From assembly GCA_943349555.1 (NCBI GenBank), contig CALQZK010000006.1, forward strand, positions 1 through 25,380: a stretch of DNA of 25,380 nucleotides. Direction: 5' to 3'. A program made the translations under genes and the position numbers. Positions 14,115 to 21,223 of this stretch are shown piece by piece. The notes beneath the pieces were generated by a model that was given only the letters and a program-made list of their open reading frames with translations, was not told the DNA's origin and searched no databases. The DNA is from Candidatus Nomurabacteria bacterium (GTDB lineage: Bacteria; Patescibacteriota; Minisyncoccia; Phycocordibacterales; PALSA-1337). Each line of letters starts with the position of its first letter. Position 1 is the first letter of the stretch.

Positions 14115-14156
14115 AGGGCTCGCATGTGATGTAAAATCCTGCGAGCCTTTTCTTTT
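14115..14156 (+). terminator. intrinsic terminator of the orphan transcript
   Basis: GGCTCGCA (14117-14124) pairs perfectly with TGCGAGCC (14140-14147), 15-nt loop, followed by TTTTCTTTT. Confidence 0.85.
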
Positions 14157-14173
14157 ACCTAGTTCTTAAAATT

Positions 14174-14182
14174 TGCTATAAT
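14174..14182 (+). promoter_or_regulatory. extended -10 promoter of DUF3800 copy B
   Basis: TGC-TATAAT (14174-14182); start near 14189, giving a leader of about 28 nt before the ATG at 14217. The palindromes found upstream of copy A are absent here. Confidence 0.6.
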
Positions 14183-14216
14183 TGTCCCAATAAATTAAAT
14201 CCTATGAAATTCTCTA

Positions 14217-14897
14217 ATGCCATACATCTTCCTAGACGAAAGTGGACAATTCAACCATGGAGGCAATGAAAATTACTTTGTTGTAGGCGCTTTTACCGTC
14301 AACAATCCGAAAAGAACAAGTAAACTCTTCCGTTCATGGCATAGATCGCGATTCCCTCTCAAATTGAAATACCGATCAGAAATAAAATTTTCAAATACTA
14401 TAAGCAATGAACTCCGCATTAAAACACTGGGATTCATATGCGGTCTTGGCGTCCATATACACTTTGCGTATCTAAGAAAGGATAATATTCCGGATGAATA
14501 TCGATATAAAAATGATATCAGAAGTGGTCATCTTTATACCCATATAATCAAAGAAGTTATAAGTATGTTCCTCCCATCGACCAGTCGAGAATTTAGGGTA
14601 TTTTGTGACAAAAGACATTTGTATAACATGAGACAAGATGAGTTTGTAAAAATACTTAAAGATAGCATCACCTCTTTTACTCCTAAAAATTCGATAATCC
14701 AGATCGAAATGGTGGATTCTACTCATGATGCAAATATTCAAATTGCCGACTGGATTTCTGGTGCGCTTGCATATTACCTTGAAAAGAAGGATCTTGGGGA
14801 AGAATTCTATTCAATTCTTAAAAAGAATTTTCTTGGTGAAGGAAAGGAGCTATTTAAAGACCACTGGGAAAATAAATACAACAAAAAATCCGCCTGA
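14217..14897 (+). CDS. DUF3800 domain protein, copy B
   Basis: A 226-residue paralogue of the protein at 1816-2490, with the same landmarks: IFLDESGQF at residues 4-12, RSEIKFS, FAYL, EFRVFCDKRHL, then IEMVDST...ANIQIADWISGAL. Roughly half the residues are identical across the full length, so the duplication is old or the copies arrived separately. A metal-dependent nuclease role is an inference from the conserved acidic motifs. The last codons run into the terminator hairpin of the convergent RNA: the TGA at 14895-14897 lies in its loop. Copy A stops before that hairpin. The C-terminus here (WENKYNKKSA) is unlike copy A's. The transcript has its own extended -10 promoter. Confidence 0.85.
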   Translation: MPYIFLDESGQFNHGGNENYFVVGAFTVNNPKRTSKLFRSWHRSRFPLKLKYRSEIKFSNTISNELRIKTLGFICGLGVHIHFAYLRKDNIPDEYRYKNDIRSGHLYTHIIKEVISMFLPSTSREFRVFCDKRHLYNMRQDEFVKILKDSITSFTPKNSIIQIEMVDSTHDANIQIADWISGALAYYLEKKDLGEEFYSILKKNFLGEGKELFKDHWENKYNKKSA

Positions 14898-15010
14898 TGG
14901 CGGGTTCTTTGGCAGAAGTAGCGTCTAGTAGGGTGGTGTTCTGGAGCTTAAGCCTCGGAATGTTCCGAGGGAACACCCCAGCACCCTAAAAGCTATTATT
15001 GCATACTTCC
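14881..15010 (-). ncRNA. DUF3800-associated structured RNA, copy B
   Basis: The counterpart of the RNA at 2494-2622. P1: 15004-15009 with 14915-14920. P2: AGGGUG (14982-14987) with CACCCU (14930-14935). P3: 14971-14976 with 14936-14941 (GUGUUC/GAACAC). P4: 14964-14970 with 14953-14959, a perfect 7-bp stem. Crossing helix: CUGG (14978-14981) with CCAG (14941-14944). Against copy A the crossing helix swaps GG for CC on one side and CC for GG on the other, and P4 differs at several pairs while still pairing. Unpaired blocks such as GCUURAGCU and AUGCAAUAAUA are nearly identical in both copies, suggesting a binding or active site. Function unknown. Confidence 0.75.
14883..14906 (-). terminator. 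terminator of RNA copy B, overlapping the DUF3800 stop
   Basis: Arms 14887-14894 and 14899-14906 (core CCGCC/GGCGG) with loop TGAT, then six T on the minus strand (14888-14883). The loop contains the stop codon of the convergent DUF3800 gene. Confidence 0.8.
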
Positions 15011-15016
15011 GATGTT

Positions 15017-15045
15017 ATCTTAGCAAACCTAAACAGATTTGTCAA
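15017..15045 (-). promoter_or_regulatory. promoter of RNA copy B
   Basis: TTGACA (15045-15040, minus strand), a 17-bp spacer ending in TTTGC, TAAGAT (15022-15017). Same spacing and extended -10 as copy A; start near 15010, at the first pair of stem P1. Confidence 0.75.
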
Positions 15046-15069
15046 TCAAATTCACCCATGATTTGGTTC

Positions 15070-15579
15070 TTATCCTTTGACTTCAGTAATATTTGAAGTC
15101 GCGCGGAAAATCTTCATGATGACATTTCCCTTGCTATCCTTCAAAGGCATATCCTTCACAGCATCGAACTTCTTGTCTCCATCCGTGTCAGAGTGAAGAA
15201 CGGCATAGTAGATTCCTGCGTCCATTGTCTTCTCTGTAAGAGTGATCTTGCCGGGATTGATTCCTTTTGCGAAATAAGCTGAACCAATAACTGCGCCTGG
15301 AGTTCCCTTATTATCCTTATGGATAACTACGAAGCCTGGGTTAGCAAGCTGTACAGAAGAGATGTAAGCAATATTTCCCGGATACTGGTCGGCAACAACT
15401 ATGCGGTTGACTTCATTGGCGTCAGCTGCTGGAGTGCTTGACGCTGTAGGATTGCTGATGTCAGAGACCTTGGGAGCATCTCCACCCTTAAACATATAAT
15501 AGCCGAGGACAATGAGAATAATGATGACAATCACCGTTACCACCCACTGCCAAGCCTTGATTCCTTCGTTTGGTTCCAT
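15070..15579 (-). CDS. membrane-anchored DUF7282-like protein
   Basis: A 169-residue protein. A single transmembrane helix at about residues 12-30 (WVVTVIVIIILIVLGYYMF) follows a short cytoplasmic N-terminus. A Ser/Thr/Ala linker comes next (about 38-55), then an external beta-rich domain of about 58-166: IVVADQYPG, VQLANPGFVVIHKD, GAVIGSAYF and GIYYAVLHSDTDGD. The PGFVVIH...GxVIG pattern resembles the DUF7282 domain of archaeal and CPR surface proteins. DTDGDKKFD looks like a calcium-binding loop, which is an inference. Role unknown. It follows murG by 62 nt in the same direction. No ribosome binding site is visible. The -35 of RNA copy B lies 25 nt past its stop. Confidence 0.65.
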   Translation of the reverse strand: MEPNEGIKAWQWVVTVIVIIILIVLGYYMFKGGDAPKVSDISNPTASSTPAADANEVNRIVVADQYPGNIAYISSVQLANPGFVVIHKDNKGTPGAVIGSAYFAKGINPGKITLTEKTMDAGIYYAVLHSDTDGDKKFDAVKDMPLKDSKGNVIMKIFRATSNITEVKG

Positions 15580-15641
15580 ATTTTTAAAAAATTATTGATA
15601 ATTGCTAATATGACTTATAGACAGATAGTCTAGCATATGGC

Positions 15642-16778
15642 TTACTCATGTTCCAGTCCTATCTCCAATATTACATCAGCGATTTTCCTTGCGGCGTCAG
15701 GATGGCTGAATTGTTGGGCAGAAAGGCGCATCCTCTCTGCAATAGGCTTATTATTTACAATATTGTCAATCTCTGCGACGAGGACATGCGATGCCAGGTT
15801 ATTATCTTCGATAACAGTGCAGGCACCCGTGCGAGCGTATGAAAAAGCATTTTCAACCTGGTCATGGCTTATCTCTTTTGGTAATGGAAGGATGATAGAA
15901 GGCGTTCCCCAAGAGGCAATCTCGAATATTGTTGATCCAGCGCGAGAAATAATCACGTCAGCAACCCCTGCCGACATTCTAAGGGAAAGGTCATTCAGAT
16001 AATCAAAGGGATGATAGCGGTAGGAATTTGGATTATCCTTCAACACCAATTCTGCTGTCTGCTTTACTGATTCGAAATTATTCTTGCCGGTTTGGTGAAT
16101 AATCTGATACTTTTTCACCAGCTCTGGAAGCGAATCAATAATCACATCATTTATCCTCTGTGCGCCCTGAGAGCCTCCCATAATGACAATAGTTGGCAAA
16201 GCTTCCTCAAGATTTAGGAATTCTCTTGCGCCGTTTGATAAAGGTTGAATTATCTCTTTTCTAATCGGCAAGCCTGTAAATGCAATACTTCCTGGTTTAG
16301 CTTTTTTTGCAAAGTACTTTTCAGCCTCTGGGTAGGATAAAGCGATCTTCCTAGCAAATTTCCCTGCCCAAGCATTTACCCTGCCAGGTCTGCTGTCCGA
16401 TTCATGAATAATGACCGGTATACGCAGTAGTCTTGCCGCCACAAGAGCTGGGAAGCTGGCATAACCTCCTTTACCAACGGCAACGTCGGGATAGATTTTA
16501 TACATCTCCAATACAGCACTTATTATACCGTATATTGTTTTGAAAAAATCGGTAATGTTCAACAGAGAAAAATATCGCCTGACTTTGCCAGATGGAACCT
16601 GTATGAAGTGTATGTCATTGTCGAAAAGTGCCCTAGGATTGTATTTCGAAGGAGACATGAAAAAGAGCTTGGGCGCCAAGATTTTCTTTTCCTTAGCTCT
16701 TTCATATACAGCTTCTGCAATTGCAATGATGGGATAAAAGTGCCCTCCTGTTCCCCCTCCTGTGAATAGTATTTTCAT
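15642..16778 (-). CDS. murG: UDP-GlcNAc--undecaprenyl-PP-MurNAc-pentapeptide transferase
   Basis: A 378-residue GT28 enzyme that adds GlcNAc to lipid I to form lipid II on the inner face of the membrane. Seen: the N-terminal glycine-rich loop FTGGGTGGHFYP, GKGGYASFP, IIHESDSRPG (second Gly-rich/acceptor region), the C-domain strand TIVIMGGSQGAQRIND, SRAGSTIFEIASWGTPSI and the donor-binding LPLPKEISHDQVENA. Length is a little above E. coli MurG (355). It starts 9 nt after the ftsW stop, so the two are co-transcribed. That ftsW-murG order is the usual one in dcw clusters, although murC, murB and ftsQ are not next to it here. Confidence 0.95.
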   Translation of the reverse strand: MKILFTGGGTGGHFYPIIAIAEAVYERAKEKKILAPKLFFMSPSKYNPRALFDNDIHFIQVPSGKVRRYFSLLNITDFFKTIYGIISAVLEMYKIYPDVAVGKGGYASFPALVAARLLRIPVIIHESDSRPGRVNAWAGKFARKIALSYPEAEKYFAKKAKPGSIAFTGLPIRKEIIQPLSNGAREFLNLEEALPTIVIMGGSQGAQRINDVIIDSLPELVKKYQIIHQTGKNNFESVKQTAELVLKDNPNSYRYHPFDYLNDLSLRMSAGVADVIISRAGSTIFEIASWGTPSIILPLPKEISHDQVENAFSYARTGACTVIEDNNLASHVLVAEIDNIVNNKPIAERMRLSAQQFSHPDAARKIADVILEIGLEHE

Positions 16779-16787
16779 TTCTTTTTT

Positions 16788-17879
16788 CTATGTTTTTCTA
16801 TGTTTGGAAATATTTGCAATAATGCCTGCTGCTCCCAAAGTAATAATCAATGCAGTTCCCCCATGGCTGATAAAGAGTAGTGGCATACCGGACAATGGAA
16901 TAATGCCGAGCATGGAAGCGATATTCATAAATGATTCTATGATAATAAGTATAGCAATACCAATAGCAGTAAGTCCACCGAATATGCTGGGTGACCTAGC
17001 TCCAATTTTAAAAGACCTAAAGAGAAAAAGGAGAAAAAGCAAGATAAGCACAATGCTTCCAACAAAGCCGAATTCCTCGGCCTGCACGGCAAAGATGGAG
17101 TCACCGATAGGCTCAGGAAGATAATTGAATTTCTGCACACTCTGGCCGAAGCCTCTTCCCAATAATTGCCCGGAGCCGATGGCAATGAGCGACTGGCGGA
17201 TCTGGTATCCGGAACCTTGGGCATCTTGATCTGGAGAAAGGAAGGTCGTTATTCTCTGCCAGACATACGGACGAGTGTAGGCAATTGTACCCACAAGAAT
17301 GAAGAGGCATATCCCCAATAAAATGAGATGGCGGACTTTTGCCCCCGCCGAGAAAAGCATAATGATTCCTGTGCCGGAAATGACGATCAGAGTATCTGTA
17401 TCTGACTGAGCAATAAGCAGAGAGGATAGAACTCCGATAATAATAATGTAAGGCAATATTCCTAGAGAAAAACTTTTAACCTTATCTTTGACCCCTGCTA
17501 GCCAGGCAGCAAAAGATATGACAAAGGCGATCTTCAAGAATTCCGAGGGTTGGAAAGTAATGAAGCCTAGGTCTATCCACCTCCCCGCTCCACCATGGCT
17601 CTGCGTCAATGAAGGTATGAAAAGAAGCAGGTTCAGGAAAATTGAAAAGAGGAAAATATACAAAGCATATTTACCAATGTACTTATAATTCACCCTCGAC
17701 ATAATAAAGAATACGCCGATACCTATCAATAAACTAACAGTCTGTTTGAGAGCCACAGTTTGGAAACTGGCTCCATCTCTCGCCAAGAGTCCGAGCGATG
17801 CCGAGCTGAATACTAGGAAACCTGCCACGGTCAGCATGACAACAGACAACAGGAATACTTTATCAATGCTTTTCTTCAT
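16788..17879 (-). CDS. ftsW: SEDS-family peptidoglycan glycosyltransferase FtsW
   Basis: A 363-residue polytopic membrane protein with about ten hydrophobic segments. It fits the SEDS family (FtsW/RodA), which polymerises lipid II during division or elongation. Motifs: GGAGRWIDLGFITFQPSEF in the region of the catalytic loop, QSDTDT, YQIRQSLIAIGSGQLLGRG, LPEPIGDSIFAVQAEEFGF and SGMPLLFISHGGTA near the C-terminus. FtsW is preferred over RodA because murG follows directly. The start overlaps the end of scpB by 17 nt, so it is translationally linked to the chromosome segregation genes upstream. Confidence 0.92.
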   Translation of the reverse strand: MKKSIDKVFLLSVVMLTVAGFLVFSSASLGLLARDGASFQTVALKQTVSLLIGIGVFFIMSRVNYKYIGKYALYIFLFSIFLNLLLFIPSLTQSHGGAGRWIDLGFITFQPSEFLKIAFVISFAAWLAGVKDKVKSFSLGILPYIIIIGVLSSLLIAQSDTDTLIVISGTGIIMLFSAGAKVRHLILLGICLFILVGTIAYTRPYVWQRITTFLSPDQDAQGSGYQIRQSLIAIGSGQLLGRGFGQSVQKFNYLPEPIGDSIFAVQAEEFGFVGSIVLILLFLLFLFRSFKIGARSPSIFGGLTAIGIAILIIIESFMNIASMLGIIPLSGMPLLFISHGGTALIITLGAAGIIANISKHRKT

Positions 17880-18402
17880 CTTTTTTAAAATTTTCTATAT
17901 CCAGCCTGACGGAATCATAATCAGGCAAGTCAGCAATCCTGGAAAGACCGAGATGGGATATGAGCTCCAAGGTCGGCTTGTAGAGGAAGCTCCTTTGGTC
18001 CTTTGGATTATCCATTCTTTCTATCAATCCTCTAATCAGCAAATTTCGTAAAATAAAATTAGAATTAACGCCACGGATATAGTCAATTTCGGCTCGGGAA
18101 AGAGGTCCTTGATAGAGGATAATGGATAGGGTCTCTAATCCCGCTTTTCCTAGGTCCTTCAATAATTCTTCTTTTGTTAAAGTCTCAATCAGGCCAGAAA
18201 CATCCTTGGAAGTTCCGAGAGTCACCTCATCTTCCCATTCAACAAGAGTCAATCCTCTACCCTTCAGTTCTTCGTGCAGTTCCGCTAAGGCATTTTTTAT
18301 TTCCCTATCGTCTTTTTTAAAAATTTGAGAAAGGCGCTTGACCGACAGTGGTTCTGCCTTGTAGAAAAGTACGGCTTCTATTTGTGATGAAAGTAAGATG
18401 GG
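17863..18402 (-). CDS. scpB: segregation and condensation protein B
   Basis: A 179-residue winged-helix protein, one of the two kleisin-complex partners of Smc in chromosome condensation. Seen: SSQIEAVLFYKAEPLSVKRL at the N-terminus, the LETLSIILYQGPLSRAEIDYIRGVNS segment typical of ScpB, and a C-terminal HLGLSRIADLPDY. The start at 18402 (MPILLSSQIEA) is used; a TTG at 18414 would only add four residues. It lies 27 nt after scpA and overlaps ftsW by 17 nt, so scpA-scpB-ftsW-murG forms one operon. Confidence 0.93.
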   Translation of the reverse strand, partial: PILLSSQIEAVLFYKAEPLSVKRLSQIFKKDDREIKNALAELHEELKGRGLTLVEWEDEVTLGTSKDVSGLIETLTKEELLKDLGKAGLETLSIILYQGPLSRAEIDYIRGVNSNFILRNLLIRGLIERMDNPKDQRSFLYKPTLELISHLGLSRIADLPDYDSVRLDIENFKKDEEKH

Positions 18403-18429
18403 CATAAATAACAAAATAATATCGGGCGT

Positions 18430-19188
18430 CTAATTATACCTCGGAACTCCCACATTCTTCGTCTCCATGTGTATATCTCCGAAATTATTCTCCTGGGATA
18501 CACGGATTGTCCCCTGCTTGACGAGCTCGAGCATAGCCAGGAAGCTGACAATGACATTTATCCTCTCCCCTTTATGCTGATTGGAGAAATCCTTGAAGCT
18601 CATGCGCAGTCCAGCGGTGATTCGTCTCGTTAGACTGTCTATCATTTCCTCCAGGCTGACAACTTTGCGGACTATAGCTTTGGGGATATTTTCTTTTTTT
18701 GGTAGACTCTGGATGATCTTTTTAATGGCTTCGGCCAGCGACAACAGCGTCATAGATTCATGAGGCGAAAACACGGATTTAACTGGTCTAGCTTGCGAGG
18801 GATGAAAAATGATTTCTTTGCAGAAATTATCCTTGACATGCAGACTGGCTTCTTTTATCCTCTTATAAATTTTCAGCCTAGTCTCCAAGTCATGTATACC
18901 TTCTTCCTCTTCTTCGGTCAAGGCAAGAGAGGGTAATAGGGATCGGGACTTGATAAGGAGAAGCGTAGAAGCGATTAGAATAAATTGCGCGGATTCTCCC
19001 ATTGGCAGTGAGTCTAATTTTTCAATATGTTTTATGTAGTCGTCAGTAACTTTGGAAAGAGCAATGTCATTTATAAAAAGCTTTCTTTTCTCCACGAGAG
19101 AAAGCAGGAGGTCGAGTGGGCCTTCGAAGACCTCCGTTTTTATTTTGAAGCTTCCGGTATTCGGTATCAGCTTTTTTACTTCAGCCAT
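18430..19188 (-). CDS. scpA: segregation and condensation protein A (kleisin)
   Basis: A 252-residue kleisin that bridges the Smc heads together with ScpB. The diagnostic N-terminal segment FKIKTEVFEGPLDLLLSLVEKRKL is present, followed by DIALSKVTDDYI, ASTLLLIKSRSLLP and a C-terminal winged helix (INVIVSFLAMLELVKQGTI). The start at 19188 (MAEVKKL) is chosen. An open frame continues upstream to a TTG at 19263, but that part crosses a terminator hairpin and a -10 box, so it is not coding. A consensus TATAAT ends 7 nt before the ATG, implying a leaderless mRNA and the start of the scpA-scpB-ftsW-murG operon. Confidence 0.93.
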   Translation of the reverse strand: MAEVKKLIPNTGSFKIKTEVFEGPLDLLLSLVEKRKLFINDIALSKVTDDYIKHIEKLDSLPMGESAQFILIASTLLLIKSRSLLPSLALTEEEEEGIHDLETRLKIYKRIKEASLHVKDNFCKEIIFHPSQARPVKSVFSPHESMTLLSLAEAIKKIIQSLPKKENIPKAIVRKVVSLEEMIDSLTRRITAGLRMSFKDFSNQHKGERINVIVSFLAMLELVKQGTIRVSQENNFGDIHMETKNVGVPRYN

Positions 19189-19195
19189 TAAGAGT

Positions 19196-19201
19196 ATTAT
19201 A
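19196..19201 (-). promoter_or_regulatory. -10 box of the scpA operon, leaderless spacing
   Basis: TATAAT (19201-19196, minus strand) followed by 7 nt and the ATG at 19188. No -35 is visible; the -35 position falls in the T-tract of the upstream terminator. Confidence 0.55.
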
Positions 19202-19215
19202 GCGAGTATTGGGGC

Positions 19216-19255
19216 AAATAAAAAGGGCGTCCGTGAAATGAAACACAGACGCCCT
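19216..19255 (-). terminator. intrinsic terminator upstream of scpA
   Basis: AGGGCGTC (19224-19231) pairs with GACGCCCT (19248-19255), with an added GTG/CAC inner helix (19233-19235 with 19244-19246). On the minus strand TTTTTATTT follows. It separates aspS from the scpA operon. Confidence 0.88.
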
Positions 19256-19297
19256 CGCAGCAAACCACCCCTAAGGAACTAACTTACTTACCCTACA
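19216..19297 (-). ncRNA. possible small RNA between aspS and scpA
   Basis: A segment of about 80 nt bounded by a promoter (TTGCAT at 19330-19325, 16-bp spacer, TATAAT at 19308-19303) and a strong terminator. It has no ORF of note and no recognised family. It may instead be only the tail of the aspS transcript with an internal promoter. Confidence 0.4.
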
Positions 19298-19302
19298 ACG
19301 CA

Positions 19303-19330
19303 ATTATACACCTTGTCGGTTTAGATGCAA
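19303..19330 (-). promoter_or_regulatory. promoter downstream of aspS
   Basis: TTGCAT (19330-19325), 16-bp spacer, TATAAT (19308-19303) on the minus strand. It fires toward the terminator at 19216-19255 and so predicts a short RNA. Confidence 0.5.
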
Positions 19331-19339
19331 GGGGAAAAC

Positions 19340-20731
19340 TTACTCCACCAGCTTAATCCCCAACTCCTTCAACTGCTTCGCACTTGCCTCGCTTGGGGCA
19401 TTCATCATTAGATCTTTTCCTTCGCCAGTCTTAGGATACGCAATTACTTCGCGGATATTCGGCTCACCAAGAAGAAGCATGACTATGCGGTCAATTCCTG
19501 GAGCAAAGCCTCCATGCGGAGGAGCACCGTACTTGAAGGCTTCCAACATGTGTGTGAACTTTTGCTGCTGCTCTTCTTCGCTGATCTGGAGAAGTTCAAA
19601 AACTTTCTTCTGCATATCTGACTTGTGAATACGGATACTTCCAGAACTCAATTCGTATCCGTTTAGAACCAGGTCGTATGAATTTGCCCTAATAGACATG
19701 AGATCTTCTCCTGCCATAAATTTAGAAACATCCTCTTCTTTTATAGAACAGAAAGGATGATGCGCAGCCTGTATTTCCCCATCATCTGTTTTCTCAAACA
19801 TTGGGAAGTCCACCACCCAGGCAAAGGCAAGTTCATTTGGATTATTTTTATCTTTTCTTAAGTCTGGCTTATCTGAACCATATTTTTCCATGCATTCCTT
19901 ATATGTAATACGTGGAAATGGAAGCTGTGTAAAAGTCTTTTCTGGAAAAAGAGTCTTAACGAGTTCTATCATCATTGGCTCGGTATAATTCAAAATATCT
20001 TCTTGGTTCACAAACGACATTTCGAAGTCTAACTGGGTAAATTCTGGCTGTCTATCTCCTCGCAAGTCCTCATCTCGCATACAACGCGCGATCTGAAAGT
20101 ATCGGTCAAAACCAGCAACCATGGAAAGTTGTTTAAACTGTTGCGGAGATTGAGGGAGAGCGTAGAATTTGCCTTTTTCTAAGCGCGAAGGAACTAGATA
20201 CTCCCTAGAACCTTCTGGAGTTCCCTTCATGAGAATAGGGGTCTCAATTTCCACGAAATTATTCTTGTGCATGTACTCTCGGAAGAAAGTAATAATCTTG
20301 TCTCGCATTATTATATTTCTTTGCATCCTTGGCCTTCGCAAATCCAGGTATCGATATTTTAGACGGTTCTCCTCCCCTATCTCCTTCCCATCCGACCGCA
20401 CATCAAAAGGTGGTGTCAAAGCTTCATTTAAAACTTTTATAGAGAGAATCTCAAGCTCTATGTCTCCATTCTGCTTGTCTTTCTGAATATTTTTTTCTGG
20501 TCTTTTATTTACTTTTCCTGTGACCTGCACTACCCACTCAGATCGTATTTCTTTTGCCGATTCTAGAGCTTCCTTATTACCAGAAAGTACAACTCCCTGC
20601 ACCTTGCCGGAAACATCGCGGAAGTCAAAGAAGACCATTTTCCCCTGGTCCCTGCGAATATCCACCCAGCCGGAAATACTGACCTCTTGTCCTGCCTTTT
20701 GAGCTAAATCCTTTATATATGTTCGTTGCAT
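19340..20731 (-). CDS. aspS: aspartyl-tRNA synthetase lacking the GAD insertion
   Basis: A 463-residue class II synthetase that charges tRNA-Asp (perhaps also tRNA-Asn). Seen: OB-fold anticodon domain (VSISGWVDIRRDQGKMVFF), motif 1 region (FVEIETPILMKGTPEG), motif 2 (ARCMRDEDLRGDRQPEFTQL), the family YGSDKPDLR segment, and motif 3 (GGFAPGIDRIVMLLLG). Bacterial AspRS is normally about 590 residues because a GAD domain of about 120 residues sits between YGSDKPDLR and the VVDFP strand. Here only about ten residues lie between them (near 19826-19855), so the domain is missing. The start at 20731 fits the family N-terminus and an extended -10 box 7 nt upstream; 20755 would add eight residues. Confidence 0.93.
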   Translation of the reverse strand: MQRTYIKDLAQKAGQEVSISGWVDIRRDQGKMVFFDFRDVSGKVQGVVLSGNKEALESAKEIRSEWVVQVTGKVNKRPEKNIQKDKQNGDIELEILSIKVLNEALTPPFDVRSDGKEIGEENRLKYRYLDLRRPRMQRNIIMRDKIITFFREYMHKNNFVEIETPILMKGTPEGSREYLVPSRLEKGKFYALPQSPQQFKQLSMVAGFDRYFQIARCMRDEDLRGDRQPEFTQLDFEMSFVNQEDILNYTEPMMIELVKTLFPEKTFTQLPFPRITYKECMEKYGSDKPDLRKDKNNPNELAFAWVVDFPMFEKTDDGEIQAAHHPFCSIKEEDVSKFMAGEDLMSIRANSYDLVLNGYELSSGSIRIHKSDMQKKVFELLQISEEEQQQKFTHMLEAFKYGAPPHGGFAPGIDRIVMLLLGEPNIREVIAYPKTGEGKDLMMNAPSEASAKQLKELGIKLVE

Positions 20732-20738
20732 AGGGAAT

Positions 20739-20747
20739 ATATTAGCA
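20739..20747 (-). promoter_or_regulatory. extended -10 promoter of aspS, leaderless spacing
   Basis: TGC-TAATAT (20747-20739, minus strand), 7 nt, then the ATG at 20731. The -10 box overlaps the last codons of the upstream heptad-repeat gene. Confidence 0.55.
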
Positions 20748-21098
20748 CATCTCAAGCTTTACTACCCTTTTCTCTAGTCTTGTATGCTGATCCTGCCTGG
20801 CATATTCAAGAACATGAGAATCGATGCGGTTATTAGTTCCTGTAATCTGGCTCTGCAGTCCTAAAAGTTTTTCATCGACATTATCGAACCTCTCGTAAAC
20901 ATCAACAAATCTTTGATCAATTTCATCAAACCTTTCATCAATTCTTATAAATTTTTTGTCTATTTCATCAAACTTCCCATCAATTAAATCGAATCTCCTG
21001 TGGATATTTGAAAAACCATTATCAAACACAATGGCTAGTCTATCGAAAGCCTTGTTTAAAACACTCATGGTAACAATTTTATCTTCTGTATTTAACAT
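20742..21098 (-). CDS. heptad-repeat coiled-coil protein
   Basis: A 118-residue protein made largely of tandem 7-residue units of the form RFDxIDx (about residues 34-84: RRFDLID, KFDEID, KFIRID, RFDEID, RFVDVY, RFDNVD, KLLGLQ). Such regular heptads predict a long parallel coiled coil. Similar repeat proteins are frequent in CPR genomes and in phages, but no function is known to me. No signal peptide or membrane segment is seen. The gene lies upstream of aspS and its end holds the aspS -10 box. A TATAAT at 21165-21160 on the minus strand may be its promoter. The start could also be at a later ATG (21068). Confidence 0.65.
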   Translation of the reverse strand: MLNTEDKIVTMSVLNKAFDRLAIVFDNGFSNIHRRFDLIDGKFDEIDKKFIRIDERFDEIDQRFVDVYERFDNVDEKLLGLQSQITGTNNRIDSHVLEYARQDQHTRLEKRVVKLEMC

Positions 21099-21179
21099 AT
21101 TTTTTGTGTATTAGATTTATAATACCACAATCACTCGCACGATAGATTATGATGGCACAATTATACACCAATTCTATAG

Positions 21180-21185
21180 TATAAT
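21180..21185 (+). promoter_or_regulatory. -10 box of the small gene at 21224, in a divergent promoter region
   Basis: TATAAT on the plus strand at 21180-21185, and another on the minus strand at 21165-21160, back to back. Both lack a good -35. They would serve the genes at 21224 and 21098. Confidence 0.45.
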
Positions 21186-21223
21186 AAACCCGAACCATAA
21201 AGCCTTGAAGGGGGGTGAAAATT

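Larger units (their letters stand above)
13936..14156 (+). ncRNA. orphan transcription unit of about 220 nt, likely non-coding RNA
   Basis: A stretch bounded by a strong promoter and an intrinsic terminator, upstream of a gene that has its own promoter. It does not match tRNA, tmRNA, RNase P or SRP RNA as far as I can see. A 6S-like RNA is possible by size only. Features: hairpin CGGC/GCCG (13968-13971 with 13981-13984); two crossing 6-bp helices, GGAGAA (14019-14024) with TTCTCC (14078-14083) and TATCGA (14030-14035) with TCGATA (14084-14089), whose 3' strands are adjacent. Only one sequence is available, so the fold is tentative. It contains a 26-codon ORF, listed separately. Confidence 0.5.

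Noticed and set aside
14893..14899. CCTGATG resembling the hammerhead ribozyme core
   Set aside because: It lies in the terminator loop, the other hammerhead core segments are absent, and copy A does not have it.
19189..19263. 25-codon N-terminal extension of scpA from a TTG
   Set aside because: It crosses the terminator hairpin and the scpA -10 box and does not resemble ScpA.
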